Of a stretch of DNA of 64,000 nt, positions 1-7,949 are shown piece after piece (the first letter of the stretch is position 1; each line of letters opens with the position of its first letter). The stretch is from Streptomyces sp. NBC_01689. GTDB lineage: Bacteria > Actinomycetota > Actinomycetes > Streptomycetales > Streptomycetaceae. The position numbers were made by a program, and so were the translations under genes. Where the stretch lies: assembly GCF_036250675.1 (NCBI RefSeq), contig NZ_CP109592.1:1736001-1800000 (forward strand), written 5' to 3'. Below the pieces are notes generated by a model, which saw only the letters and a list, made by a program, of their open reading frames with translations, had not been told where the DNA came from and made no database searches.

Positions 1-458
1 CGGCGCTGGTCCGGGTCGCGACCGGGCTGCTGGGCAGCCGGCCGGAGGCCGAGGACGCGGTGCAGGAGGCGTTCATCAGTGCGTGGCGCAAGCTGCCCGA
101 GTTCCACGGGAGGTCCGCATTCGGCACCTGGATCTACCGGATCGTCACCAACCGTTGCCTGAACGTCCTGCGGGCCCGCAGACCGCTCGCGCCCCTGGAC
201 ACGGTCGGTGAGCTGCCCGCGCCCGAGCACGCCGTCTCGCCCGCCAGGATCACCGAGGCGCGCGCGGCGGTACGGGATCTGCGCGCGGCCCTGTCCACGC
301 TCTCGGCCGAACAGCGCGCCTGCTGGGTGCTGAGGGAATGGGACGGCCGGTCCTACGAGTTCATCGCGGAGGCCGTCGGCATCAGCCCGGAGGCCGTCCG
401 TGCCCGTGTCTTCCGCGCCCGACGCCGTCTCACCCACGAAATGGGGGCCTGGCGATGA
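1..458 (+). CDS. RNA polymerase sigma-70 family (ECF-like) factor, 5' end cut off
   Basis: The reading frame is open from the first bases, so the true start lies outside the window. The visible part begins inside sigma region 2: a segment reading RPEAEDAVQEAFISAWRKL, then the region 2.3/2.4 stretch with FGTWIYRIVTNRCLN. Region 4 follows near the end (SAEQRACWVLREWDGRSYEFIAEAVGISPEAV) with a helix-turn-helix and a basic tail. The stop overlaps the next start in ATGA, so the three genes up to 1539 are very probably one translationally coupled operon. Family knowledge: such factors direct RNA polymerase to stress promoters. The partner gene with a zinc-finger motif suggests anti-sigma control, which is inference. 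Confidence 0.88.
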   Translation, partial: ALVRVATGLLGSRPEAEDAVQEAFISAWRKLPEFHGRSAFGTWIYRIVTNRCLNVLRARRPLAPLDTVGELPAPEHAVSPARITEARAAVRDLRAALSTLSAEQRACWVLREWDGRSYEFIAEAVGISPEAVRARVFRARRRLTHEMGAWR

Positions 459-1186
459 CCACCCACACCGATCCGCCCGACCTCCCGAGGCCCCCGGACC
501 CGGACGACGAGCTGCTGCCCTGCGGCCGGTTCCTGTCCCAGGTCTGGGAGGCCTGGGAGAACGCGGGAGCCGACGATCCGCATCTGCGGGAGTGCCCGTA
601 CTGCCGGCCCGCCGTGCGGGAGCTGGAGGATCTGGAGTCGGCGGTGCGGCGGCTGCGTGACGAGTCGCCCGTCGCGGAGCCCTACGACGCCGCTCCGCTG
701 GCGCGCCGGGTCATGGACGTCGTCCGCCTCGAACTGCGCCCCGGGCTCCCGCTTCCGCTCGGCGGACCCGCCGAGGATCTGTGGATCATGGAGGCGGTCG
801 CGGCCCGGACGCTCCGCGCGGCCGCCGAGACGGTCTCGGGGGTACGGGCAGGCTCCTGCCGGATCACTCCCGTACCGCCCGGGAGCCCGGTCGCTCCCGG
901 CGCACGGGGGACGGACCCGGCGGGACGGCCGCCGGGCACGGGACGACCCGACAGTCCCCGTCAGGCGCACGACGCTGAACGGCCGGGGCCGCCGGGCCGG
1001 GTCGACGTACGGGTCGACATCCACGCGCCGGCCGGTGCCGGGCTGCCGGATGTGGCCGAGGAGGTCCGCCGCCGGGTGCGGGAGGCCGCGTACGGACGGC
1101 TCGGGCTCGACACGGCCCGCATCGACATCCGCGTCACCGACCTGACCGACGTACCCGCCGACGCAGAGGAAGGCCCTGCCCGATGA
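455..1186 (+). CDS. Zinc-finger (anti-sigma-like) protein with Asp23/Gls24-like C-terminus
   Basis: About 243 residues. I chose the ATG that overlaps the sigma stop. Near residues 23-50 there is a C...HLRECPYC arrangement, the HxxxCxxC core of zinc-binding anti-sigma (ZAS) domains. The middle is Pro/Gly/Arg-rich. Roughly the last 65 residues (VDVRVDIHAPAGAGLPDVAE to VTDL) resemble the alkaline-shock Asp23/Gls24 fold and the product of the next gene. No transmembrane segment is evident, so it is probably cytosolic. The combination beside a sigma gene suggests it holds or senses for the sigma factor while contacting Asp23-like partners. The domain assignment by eye is moderate and the function is inferred. 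Confidence 0.7.
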   Translation: MTTHTDPPDLPRPPDPDDELLPCGRFLSQVWEAWENAGADDPHLRECPYCRPAVRELEDLESAVRRLRDESPVAEPYDAAPLARRVMDVVRLELRPGLPLPLGGPAEDLWIMEAVAARTLRAAAETVSGVRAGSCRITPVPPGSPVAPGARGTDPAGRPPGTGRPDSPRQAHDAERPGPPGRVDVRVDIHAPAGAGLPDVAEEVRRRVREAAYGRLGLDTARIDIRVTDLTDVPADAEEGPAR

Positions 1187-1539
1187 CGCAGCACGCCGCG
1201 CACCCGGGTCCCACCGTGCTCACCGAAGAGGTCGCGAAGGCCGTACGGAAGGTCGCCGGGGTGGCCTTCCTGAGGCCGGGGGTGGCCCAGTCGCTCCGGA
1301 GCGTCGTCACCCCGGTGGGACGGCCCGCGGGGACGCGTCCCACCGGAGTGCGGATCACCGGGGGCCACGAACTGGCGGATCCCTGGAACGTCGAGGTGCG
1401 GATCGTCGCCCGGCGCGACTCCCGGGCGCTCGACGTGGCCCGGGCGACGCGTACCGCCGTCGAGGCCTGTCTGGCCTCGGCCCTCCCGCGGGAGTCGGCA
1501 CCGGCGCGGATCAGCGTCACGGTCACGGGCCTCGTCTGA
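1183..1539 (+). CDS. Asp23/Gls24 family envelope stress protein
   Basis: 118 residues. The start ATG overlaps the preceding stop (ATGA). The protein has two halves: TEEVAKAVRKVAGVAFLRPG, the usual entry of Asp23-family proteins, then a beta-rich part with WNVEVRIVARRDSRALDVARATRTAVEACL and a final ISVTVTGLV strand. This matches the short Asp23/Gls24 proteins that occur in several copies in streptomycetes. They are associated with the cell envelope and stress, but the biochemical role is unknown. The neighbours (sigma factor, ZAS/Asp23 protein) imply joint expression. Confidence 0.75.
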   Translation: MTQHAAHPGPTVLTEEVAKAVRKVAGVAFLRPGVAQSLRSVVTPVGRPAGTRPTGVRITGGHELADPWNVEVRIVARRDSRALDVARATRTAVEACLASALPRESAPARISVTVTGLV

Positions 1540-1691
1540 CCCCGTCGCCCCGCGTTCGGCCCAGGCCTCGGGACAACCGACGCCGGCCGGGGTCGGCCGT
1601 GCGCGGGCCCGGCCCCGGCTAGGCTCCCTGGTCGGAGCACACCCGCCGCCCGGTCGGACCGGGCGGCGGCAGGGCAGGACGGAGAGACACG

Positions 1692-2486
1692 GTGACGGAC
1701 GGCGCGGCCGGGGCCGGGAGACTCACGGCACCGGGCGGCAAGGAACAGGCGCTGTACCGGAAGGTGGCGGCGGACCTGGGCAGGGAGATCGGCGAGGGCG
1801 GCTACGGCTCCGGCGGACGGCTGCCCGCCGAGGGCGAACTCGCCGAACGGTACGGCGTGTCCCGGGGCACGATCCGCCAGGCCATGGCCCTGCTGCGGAC
1901 CGAGGGCCTGGTCGCCTCGCGGCGCGGTACCCGACGGGTGGTGATCGGGACCCCGCGGCCCCAGAGCTTCGGCGAACTGCTCAGTTTCACCCGGTGGGCG
2001 CGCTCGGCGGGCGAGGAGCCGGGCGGGCTGCTGATCGCCGTGGAGACCCGGCCGGCCGACGCGACCGAGTGCGCACAACTGCGCCTGTCCGAGGGAACCG
2101 AGGTCCACCACCTACGGCGGCTCCGTACGCTGTCGGGCCGGCCCGCGATGGTGGAGCGCACCGTCTTCCCGCCGGCCGTCGGCGAGCTGGTCGCCGAGCT
2201 GCCGCCGGACACCGTGTCGTACACGGTGGCCCTGGAGGAACAGGGTGTGCTGTTCGCGGACGCCCAGCACACCATCGACCTGTGCCCGGCCGACGCGGAG
2301 GACGCACGGCTGCTCGGGTGCCGGCCCGGTGACCCGCTGCTGCGGGAGCGGCGGTGCAGCACGGATCCGGCGGGCACCCCCATCGAGTGGTCCGACGACC
2401 GGTACCTGCCGGACACCGTGGCCTTCACCGTGCACAGCTCGGCCGCGTCCGGCTCGCTCGCCCGCCGTCCGGCCGGGGACACCTGA
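1692..2486 (+). CDS. GntR family regulator, HutC/UTRA subfamily (PhnF-like candidate)
   Basis: 264 residues from a GTG start with GGAG about 8 bases upstream. Residues about 20-85 are a GntR winged helix (YRKVAADLGREI, LPAEGELAERYGVSRGTIRQAMALLRTEGLV). Residues about 95-245 form a UTRA ligand-binding domain (LLIAVETRPAD, LRRLRTLSGRPAMVERTVFP, DDRYLPDTVAFTV). It converges on the dioxygenase/HD fusion gene that starts at 4284. An 18-bp palindrome near that gene's start resembles operators of HutC-type regulators, so this protein is the obvious candidate repressor. PhnF of mycobacteria, a phosphonate/phosphate regulator, belongs to the same subfamily. Ligand and target are inferred. Confidence 0.85.
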   Translation: MTDGAAGAGRLTAPGGKEQALYRKVAADLGREIGEGGYGSGGRLPAEGELAERYGVSRGTIRQAMALLRTEGLVASRRGTRRVVIGTPRPQSFGELLSFTRWARSAGEEPGGLLIAVETRPADATECAQLRLSEGTEVHHLRRLRTLSGRPAMVERTVFPPAVGELVAELPPDTVSYTVALEEQGVLFADAQHTIDLCPADAEDARLLGCRPGDPLLRERRCSTDPAGTPIEWSDDRYLPDTVAFTVHSSAASGSLARRPAGDT

Positions 2487-2577
2487 CGGCCCACCCGGCC
2501 GGTGTTCCCCTGCCGGGCGGCCTCGAACTCCCCGCCGGGCGGCCGCCCGGAGTCCTCCCTGACGGACGGACAGGGGG

Positions 2578-4284
2578 TCAGGCGGTCCGCAGCAGGGCCG
2601 CGAGCAGCGGCCGGAAGTGCGCGAAGTCCGGGGCGGACGCCTCGGGGTCCTTGCCCTGGTCGTCCCAGCGACGCACCGCGACGCCGTCCGCCGCGTAGGG
2701 GTTCGCCTCGTACTCGGCCACCTCGGGCGGGGACATCGGACCGCCCTGCACCTGGAGCGTGTACACGGAGGCCTCGGTGAGCAGGCCGAGGTACTCGGGC
2801 TCGACCGCGCACAGGTACCGCTTCGCCGCCACGTGCAGCCGGATCGGCTCGGTGACCTCGGGGCCGAACCAGTCGGCCAGCCGGTCCGCCCCGGTGTGAC
2901 TGTGCCGGTTGTCGGTGCCGGCCATGAGGTCCTCGCCGGTGACCGGACCGTGGAAGTGGCCGACGTCGTGCAGCAACGCGGCCGCCACCAGGGCGTCGGC
3001 GGCCCCGGCCTCCTGGGCGCGCGCCGCTGCCTGCAGCATGTGCTGGGCCATCGTCACCGGCTCTCCCAGGTAGGCGCCCGCGCCCTCGCCCTCGAAGAGT
3101 CCGGCCAGCTCGTCCAGGAACTCCTCGCCCGCGGCGTGCCGTTGGCGGCGCAGGACGGCCAGGGTGCCGGCCAGCGCGTCGATGTCGGCGTAGGCGCCCT
3201 GCAGATGGCGGGCGCCGGTCTCCTCGAACGCCGTACGGGCGTGCAGCAGACGGACGTTGTCGAAGACCAGGCAGTCGCCGGGCGAGAGCCGGAAGTCCAG
3301 CTGGAGTTCGGGGCGCAGGGTGATCTCGGCGAAGGTCCGGTAGGCCCGGTAGAACGCCTCCAGTTCGTCGGCGGGCAGCCGCAGGGTGGCCATCGAGCGG
3401 TTGTTGAAGCGCACTTCGCGGATCCGGCCGCGGCCGTCGACGTCGATCAGCGGCCGCTCGGCCTCCAGTACCGTGCGGGCGTCGGCGAAGCGGAACGGCA
3501 CCGGTGTGCGGGTCAGCACCGCGAACGCCTCCGAGTCCTCGGCACGCAGCAGCGCCGCGGCCTGGAATCCGTCCACCAGACCCGAGTCGCCGCCGCTCGC
3601 CGAGTTGGTGAGGCAGTGCAGCAGTTGGAGGGTGGGCACCGGGTCGCGGTACGGGTTGTCGGTGTGCGGGGCGATGCGCGCGCCGGTGAACGCCAGGTTG
3701 TTGGGGTCGGGTTCGACCCGCACGTCGAACAGCCGCCCGTAGTTGGTCTCGCGGACGTAGCCGAAGGTCTCCGCCACGTCGAGCACCTGGCCCGCGCGGC
3801 ACGGCACGTCCCGCAGCAGGGCGAAGCCGAGCCCGAGGACCGAGTCCAGCACGCGGGCCTTGACGACCGGGTCGCCCACGTAGTCCGCCCAGGCCGCCTC
3901 GGGCAGCCGGCCGTCCAGGTCGGCGGCGGTCCACAGGGTCTTGCCCGTCTCGCCGCGCCGGTCCCCGGGGGCGGCGTCGGCGCCCGGGCCCGGCCGGTTG
4001 GCGGTGAGCCAGCGTGTGGAGTACTCCGACCGGTGGCCGTCGGGCGCCCAGTCGACCTCGACGCCGTCGGGGGTCCGCCGGACCGCGCCGAGCGCGAGAG
4101 GGGTGGGCAGCTCGGTGATCTGGAACAGCTTCTGCCCGTTGCGCGGGTCCCGGCACCGGGCGCAGGCGCAGTTGTCCCGCAGCCACATGAGCGGGATGCC
4201 CTCCACGGAGGGTTCGGCCGCGGAGGGTTCCTCCGCGGAGGTCTTCCCGGCCGACGGGTTCGTGACCGATGGTGACGCACTCAT
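2578..4284 (-). CDS. TmpA-TmpB-like fusion: Fe(II)/2-oxoglutarate dioxygenase plus HD-domain phosphonate oxygenase
   Basis: 568 residues from an ATG preceded by GAGGAG. After a low-complexity N-terminus comes the gamma-butyrobetaine-hydroxylase-type zinc motif (C39, C41, C44). It is followed by a TauD/TfdA-type dioxygenase with the iron motif H207-T-D209 and a distal His in VRLLHART. From about residue 385 there is an HD domain: MAQHMLQAA, ALLHDVGHF (H439, D440), HSHTGADRL and HVAAKRYL, the signature of PhnZ/TmpB mixed-valence diiron oxygenases. In the known pathway TmpA hydroxylates 2-(trimethylamino)ethylphosphonate and TmpB cleaves the product to glycine betaine and phosphate. Here both are in one chain. 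The substrate is inferred from the families; related aminoethylphosphonates are possible. Confidence 0.82.
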   Translation of the reverse strand: MSASPSVTNPSAGKTSAEEPSAAEPSVEGIPLMWLRDNCACARCRDPRNGQKLFQITELPTPLALGAVRRTPDGVEVDWAPDGHRSEYSTRWLTANRPGPGADAAPGDRRGETGKTLWTAADLDGRLPEAAWADYVGDPVVKARVLDSVLGLGFALLRDVPCRAGQVLDVAETFGYVRETNYGRLFDVRVEPDPNNLAFTGARIAPHTDNPYRDPVPTLQLLHCLTNSASGGDSGLVDGFQAAALLRAEDSEAFAVLTRTPVPFRFADARTVLEAERPLIDVDGRGRIREVRFNNRSMATLRLPADELEAFYRAYRTFAEITLRPELQLDFRLSPGDCLVFDNVRLLHARTAFEETGARHLQGAYADIDALAGTLAVLRRQRHAAGEEFLDELAGLFEGEGAGAYLGEPVTMAQHMLQAAARAQEAGAADALVAAALLHDVGHFHGPVTGEDLMAGTDNRHSHTGADRLADWFGPEVTEPIRLHVAAKRYLCAVEPEYLGLLTEASVYTLQVQGGPMSPPEVAEYEANPYAADGVAVRRWDDQGKDPEASAPDFAHFRPLLAALLRTA

Positions 4285-4657
4285 CACTCTCTCCTCAAGT
4301 TGTATAGCCAACTTTATCGATGCCGTGAAGGTCTCAGCCGCGGGTGAGCGAGGGGTGACGCGCCGCTTGCGCGTGGATGAACGAGCCGGCGCGGGACTCC
4401 CGCGCGCGGACGGGAGGCCGCGCGAGTCCCGCGCACCGGCGGGAGGCCGCACGCGAGTCAGGCGGCGGTCGGCGGACGACGGACGACGGACGAGTGACGT
4501 TTCTCCGGTGAACCGCCTGCGCCATTGGGGTGAGCAAAGCCCGTCCAAGACGATCTTCCCGTATCGATATAGAGATCCTTTTGTCTTGGCAAAGGGGTGT
4601 CGTGTCGCCACGCCCCCTTCCGCCCGTCCTGTCGAACCCCGAGGAAGGAAAAGGACG
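4285..4657. promoter_or_regulatory. Divergent intergenic region of the phosphonate-like genes
   Basis: 373 bases between the fusion gene and the lyase-family gene. It holds the 18-bp operator-like palindrome and a GC-rich inverted repeat of 11-base arms (GCGCGGGACTC at 4389-4399 and GAGTCCCGCGC at 4424-4434). Next to the second gene there is a markedly AT-richer stretch (about 4545-4590) flanked by CCAAGAC and GTCTTGG at 4545-4551 and 4583-4589. The last pair may be a second operator or part of the lyase promoter. No coding sequence is supported here. Confidence 0.5.
4297..4314. promoter_or_regulatory. 18-bp palindrome, probable GntR/HutC operator
   Basis: The plus strand reads AAGTTGTATAGCCAACTT: perfect 6-base arms (AAGTTG / CAACTT on the opposite strand) around a 6-base centre. 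It lies 13 bases from the start of the dioxygenase/HD fusion and abuts its ribosome binding site, a position suited to repression. The centre TTGTATAGCCAA resembles the mycobacterial PhnF site TGGTATAGACCA as I recall it. The GntR/UTRA gene at 1692-2486 is the candidate binder. Confidence 0.6.
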
Positions 4658-5521
4658 TTGACCTACGGGAAGAAGCTGAGGGAGCAGATCGCCGGACCGG
4701 AGACCACTCCGCTGATCGGCGTCTACGACATGTACTCCGCGTCGATCGCGGCCGAGCACTACGACGGGATGTTCGTCTCCGGCTTCGGCTTCGCGGCCTC
4801 CTACTACGGGCTGCCGGACATCGGATTCATCGCCTGGCCCGACATGGTGGCGTTCGTCCAGCGCCTGCGGGGCGCGTTCCCGCGGCACCACCTGCTGGTC
4901 GACATCGACGACGGGTACGTGGACCCCGAGGTCGCCTGTCACGTCGTGGAGGGACTGGAACGGATCGGGGCGTCGGGGGTGATCCTGGAGGACCAGAAGC
5001 GGCCGCGCCGCTGCGGGCACGCCGACGGCAAGCAGGTGCTGCCGCTGTCCGAGTACCTGGCCAAGCTGGAGATGGTCCTCGCCACCCGGCAGGACATGGT
5101 CGTGGTGGCCCGCACCGACGCCACCGACGAGCACGACATCCTGCACCGGGCCGAGACGCTCGCGGCGACCGGCGCGGACGTGGTGCTCGTCGACGGGGTG
5201 CGGAGCGTGGAGTGGATCCGGCGGATCCGGAAGGTCGTCGGCGACAAGCCGCTGCTGTTCAACCAGATCGCGGGCGGCAAGTCGCCCCGGCTCTCCCTGA
5301 CCGAACTGTCCGAGCTCGGCGTGGACGTCGCCATCTACAGCACGCCGTGTCTGTTCGCGGCCCACCAGGCGATGCACTCCGCACTCGCCGACCTCAGGGC
5401 GGCGGACGGCCGGCTCCCGGTGTTGGACACGACGACCGGGGTCGGTGTCGCGACCGCCACCCAGCTGCTGGAGCGCAACATCGCCCGGCTGCGGCCGGAG
5501 CCCGAGAGCGTGGGCGCGTGA
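4658..5521 (+). CDS. Isocitrate lyase/PEP mutase superfamily enzyme
   Basis: 287 residues from a TTG start with GAGGAAGGA 8 bases upstream. No better start fits the ribosome binding site. It is a TIM-barrel family member: GVYDMYSASIAAEHYDGMF at the N-terminus, LLVDIDDGYVDPE (metal-binding acids), EDQKRPRRCGHADGKQV in the active-site loop, VVARTDA, and GVDVAIYSTPCLFAAHQAM near the end. The CGH loop, with its catalytic Cys, is the type found in methylisocitrate lyase and carboxyphosphonoenolpyruvate mutase. Classic PEP mutases carry a K..NS loop instead. So C-C lyase or carboxy-phosphono chemistry is likelier than phosphonate formation. Divergence from the TmpA-TmpB-like gene suggests a joint pathway, which is inference. 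Confidence 0.8.
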   Translation: MTYGKKLREQIAGPETTPLIGVYDMYSASIAAEHYDGMFVSGFGFAASYYGLPDIGFIAWPDMVAFVQRLRGAFPRHHLLVDIDDGYVDPEVACHVVEGLERIGASGVILEDQKRPRRCGHADGKQVLPLSEYLAKLEMVLATRQDMVVVARTDATDEHDILHRAETLAATGADVVLVDGVRSVEWIRRIRKVVGDKPLLFNQIAGGKSPRLSLTELSELGVDVAIYSTPCLFAAHQAMHSALADLRAADGRLPVLDTTTGVGVATATQLLERNIARLRPEPESVGA

Positions 5522-5796
5522 CACCGCGGCGCGTCCCGCCGCCGCGCCTGCGCGCGGCCGCCGCACTGACGGTGGCCCTGCTGGGCGGCACGGCGGCCCC
5601 GGCCGTCGCGGGCGACGGTTTCATCACCGTGCTCGACAACTCGCACGCCGACTCGATCCTCGAGGTGGACCGGGCCGCGAACGTCCAGCAGGGCAGCGGA
5701 ACCGCGGGCAGCGACCACGAGGGCAGCGCCGTCGACATGGTGGAGGCGCTCGTGGCGGCGCACCGGCGCGAGGAGGGCGTGGAGGACGACGGCTGA
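5518..5796 (+). CDS. Small secreted protein, unknown function
   Basis: 92 residues starting at a GTG that overlaps the lyase-family stop (GTGA), so it is translationally coupled. The N-terminus has basic residues (TPRRVPPPRLR), a hydrophobic stretch (AAAALTVALLGG) and an AVAG cleavage-like site, i.e. a Sec signal peptide. The mature part (about 60 residues) is acidic and polar (FITVLDNSHADSILEVDRAA, then Gly/Ser/Glu-rich) with no Cys. I do not recognise a family. Coupling to the lyase may be fortuitous. Confidence 0.6.
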   Translation: MTPRRVPPPRLRAAAALTVALLGGTAAPAVAGDGFITVLDNSHADSILEVDRAANVQQGSGTAGSDHEGSAVDMVEALVAAHRREEGVEDDG

Positions 5797-6314
5797 CACC
5801 GGGATCACGCGGGGCACCGCCCGGGGGTACGCCCCCGCGACCGACCGACGCTCCGGCCCTCCCGGACCGGGAATCGTCGTCGGTCCGGGCGGTGCCCTCC
5901 CAGCTCAGGAGGGGTGCGCGAGGTCCCGGAGCGGCTCGCCGGGGCCGATCGGCCCTGGCGGTTCCGGGCCGCACGTGCTGTCCTGGAGAGGACGGGAAGG
6001 ACCCGGGAAGGACGCGGAGAAGCGGTCGGCGACCGCGCACCGCACAATCAGGACCCGCGAGAAGCGGGTGGGGCCCTTCCCGCCCGGGCGCCGAGACCCT
6101 GACATCCCTTCACCGGCCCCTCGCGCCCATGGTGCGCACGGGCCGATCGGTCCCCGTCCCCTGACCGGGCGGCCCTCGCGAGGCCTCAGCCGGCGGGACG
6201 GAACGGCCCCCGCGTGCGAACGAGGGCCGGACGGCCCGCGATCCGTCCGGAAGGCCCCGCCACCCCTCGCTCCCCGGGCGTCACCGGCCGTAGGCACGAC
6301 GAGGAGGTGCGGCG
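5797..6314. other. Non-coding gap with a repeated palindromic motif
   Basis: 518 GC-rich bases with no ORF that has a convincing ribosome binding site. It contains a perfect 14-bp palindrome GGGCCGATCGGCCC at 5942-5955 and a near copy (GGGCCGATCGGTCCC) about 190 bases further on. The only clear signal at the end is GAGGAGG 7 bases before the ATG at 6315. I see no RNA gene. Confidence 0.4.
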
Positions 6315-6899
6315 ATGCACAGGACGCGGGGTACGAAGCAGTGGTGCTGGCGATGGCGGAGCAATCCGCTGCGCCGGCACGACGATGTCGTGGAGGCCTG
6401 GATCGTGCTGGTCGTCTGGGTGGTCATCCTGGTGGGAGGCGCCCTCGTCGGTCTGGTGGCGGCCCGTACCGCCGACGCGTCCTTCGCCCGGTTGCGGAGC
6501 GAACGGCATCCGGTCCCGGCCGTCCTGGTCGACAGCACCGCGCGGACCCTGCCGACGGGTGACGGTCCGGTCTACGACGGTGTCCGCGCGACGGTCCGCT
6601 GGAAGGGGCCGGACGGCGCCACGCACACCGGCCGGACGCTGGTGAACGCCGGGCATCCGGCCGGTTCGAAGGTCATGGTCTGGCTGGACCGCAAGGGCCG
6701 GCTCACCACCCGTCCGCCCGACCCGGGCACGGCGTCCGCCGAGGCGGGAGCCCTCGGCACCGGCGCCGCGATCGCGTTCGGCAGCCTGGTGTTCGCCGGC
6801 GGCCGACTCGCCCGCTGGCGGCTGGACCGCCGCCGCTACGACGAGTGGGCCCGGGCGTGGGAGCAGGTGGGCCCGCGGTGGGGACACAAGACGCCCTGA
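6315..6899 (+). CDS. Rv1733c-family two-helix membrane protein
   Basis: 194 residues; GAGGAGG lies 7 bases before the ATG. It opens with an Arg/Trp-rich segment (WCWRWRSNPLRRHDDVVEAW), then a transmembrane helix (IVLVVWVVILVGGALVGLVAA). A soluble domain of about 100 residues follows (VPAVLVDST, VRATVRWKGPDG, GHPAGSKVMVWLDRKGRLT), then a second hydrophobic segment (ALGTGAAIAFGSLVFAGG) and a basic tail. This layout is typical of the actinobacterial Rv1733c family, predicted membrane proteins of unknown function often linked to dormancy or stress regulons. It looks monocistronic. Confidence 0.78.
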   Translation: MHRTRGTKQWCWRWRSNPLRRHDDVVEAWIVLVVWVVILVGGALVGLVAARTADASFARLRSERHPVPAVLVDSTARTLPTGDGPVYDGVRATVRWKGPDGATHTGRTLVNAGHPAGSKVMVWLDRKGRLTTRPPDPGTASAEAGALGTGAAIAFGSLVFAGGRLARWRLDRRRYDEWARAWEQVGPRWGHKTP

Positions 6900-7038
6900 C
6901 GCGGCGTTCCCGCGCGGACGTACGGGGCGCGCGCGACGCGTGAGGCAGGCGGAGTGCCCGCTCGGGGCACCCGGCGGACCTCACCCCTCCCCGCACGGCT
7001 CCGCCCGCGTACGCCCACCGCCGACCGTCCGCGCTCCG

Positions 7039-7899
7039 TTACGGCCGCTCCTCCGCACTCCGCCGCTCCCGCTCCTCCGCACTCCGCCCCTCCCGCTCCT
7101 CCGCGGTCCGGCTCACCGCGGTGCGGAATCCGGTGTTGACCGACAGCAGTCCCCCGTCGACGGGCAGCGTCGTCCCGGTGATCCAGGACGCGTCACGGGA
7201 GGCGAGGAAGGCGACCGCGGCCGCGATGTCGTCCGGTTCTCCGACCCGCCCCAGCGGGTAGAGCTCCGCGGCCACGGCGAGGTCCTCCTCGCGCCCCTCC
7301 CAGGCGGTGGTGCGGACCGTGCCCGGCGCGACCAGGTTCACGCGCACGCCCCGGCTCGCGGCATGGCCGGCGAGCGTCCGGGTCAGCGACATGAGACCCG
7401 CCTTGGCGGCGCTGTAGGCGTGGTTGCCGAAGTCCTGGATGCCGTTCACGGAGCCGATGTGGACGATCGCGCCCCGGCCGGAGGCCACCAGGTGCGGGAG
7501 CGCGGCCCGCGAGCACCGGTAGGCGCCGGTCAGGGTCAGGTCGAGGTCGTGGGCCCACACCTCGTCCGGCTCGTCCTCGAACAGCGGCTCGTCCGGAGTG
7601 CACCCGTAGGCGTTGTTGACCAGCACGTCCAGCGAGCCGAGCGCCTCGACGGCGTGCGCGACGGCCCGCTCGACCGACGCGCGGTCCCGCACGTCGCAGA
7701 CGTACGCCTCGGCCAGGCCGCCGGCCCCACGGATCGACGCGGCCGTCTTCTCGGCCTCGGGCAGGTCCACGTCGGTGACCAGCACCCGGGCGCCCTCGTC
7801 GGCGAACCGGCGTGCGGTGGCCGCCCCGATGCCGCGGGCCGCACCCGTGATCACAACCCCGTGTCCCTCGAAGCGCCTCATGGCGGCCGTGTCAGTCAT
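7039..7899 (-). CDS. SDR family oxidoreductase with repetitive C-terminal tail
   Basis: 286 residues. The Rossmann motif is TGAARGIG near residue 18, NNAY follows, then a catalytic Ser in HIGSVNG and YSAAK (Y-x3-K). The end of the fold is ITGTTLPVDGG. So it is a classical NAD(P)-dependent short-chain dehydrogenase; the substrate is unknown. The last 25 or so residues are an odd Arg/Glu repeat (AEERE/GRS..) encoded by a 24-bp tandem duplication at 7047-7094 plus a partial third unit to 7111. The gene starts 50 bases from a divergent broken gene. A clear ribosome binding site is lacking, so the start is probable, not certain. Confidence 0.85.
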   Translation of the reverse strand: MTDTAAMRRFEGHGVVITGAARGIGAATARRFADEGARVLVTDVDLPEAEKTAASIRGAGGLAEAYVCDVRDRASVERAVAHAVEALGSLDVLVNNAYGCTPDEPLFEDEPDEVWAHDLDLTLTGAYRCSRAALPHLVASGRGAIVHIGSVNGIQDFGNHAYSAAKAGLMSLTRTLAGHAASRGVRVNLVAPGTVRTTAWEGREEDLAVAAELYPLGRVGEPDDIAAAVAFLASRDASWITGTTLPVDGGLLSVNTGFRTAVSRTAEEREGRSAEERERRSAEERP

Positions 7900-7949
7900 G
7901 GCAGCGAAGGTACTGCCGTGATCGTCGCGCGGACAGATACCGTGCGCCC

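Noticed and set aside
2617..4275. 552-residue plus-strand frame opposite the dioxygenase/HD fusion
   Set aside because: Composition typical of an antisense shadow; the minus strand has all catalytic motifs and a good ribosome binding site.
4658..5521. PEP mutase starting a phosphonate biosynthetic cluster
   Set aside because: The active-site loop is RRCGH rather than the K..NS type of true PEP mutases, and no phosphonopyruvate decarboxylase follows.
5797..6314. Possible small genes in the gap before the Rv1733c-like gene
   Set aside because: Several frames are open because of high GC, but none has a ribosome binding site or protein-like composition.
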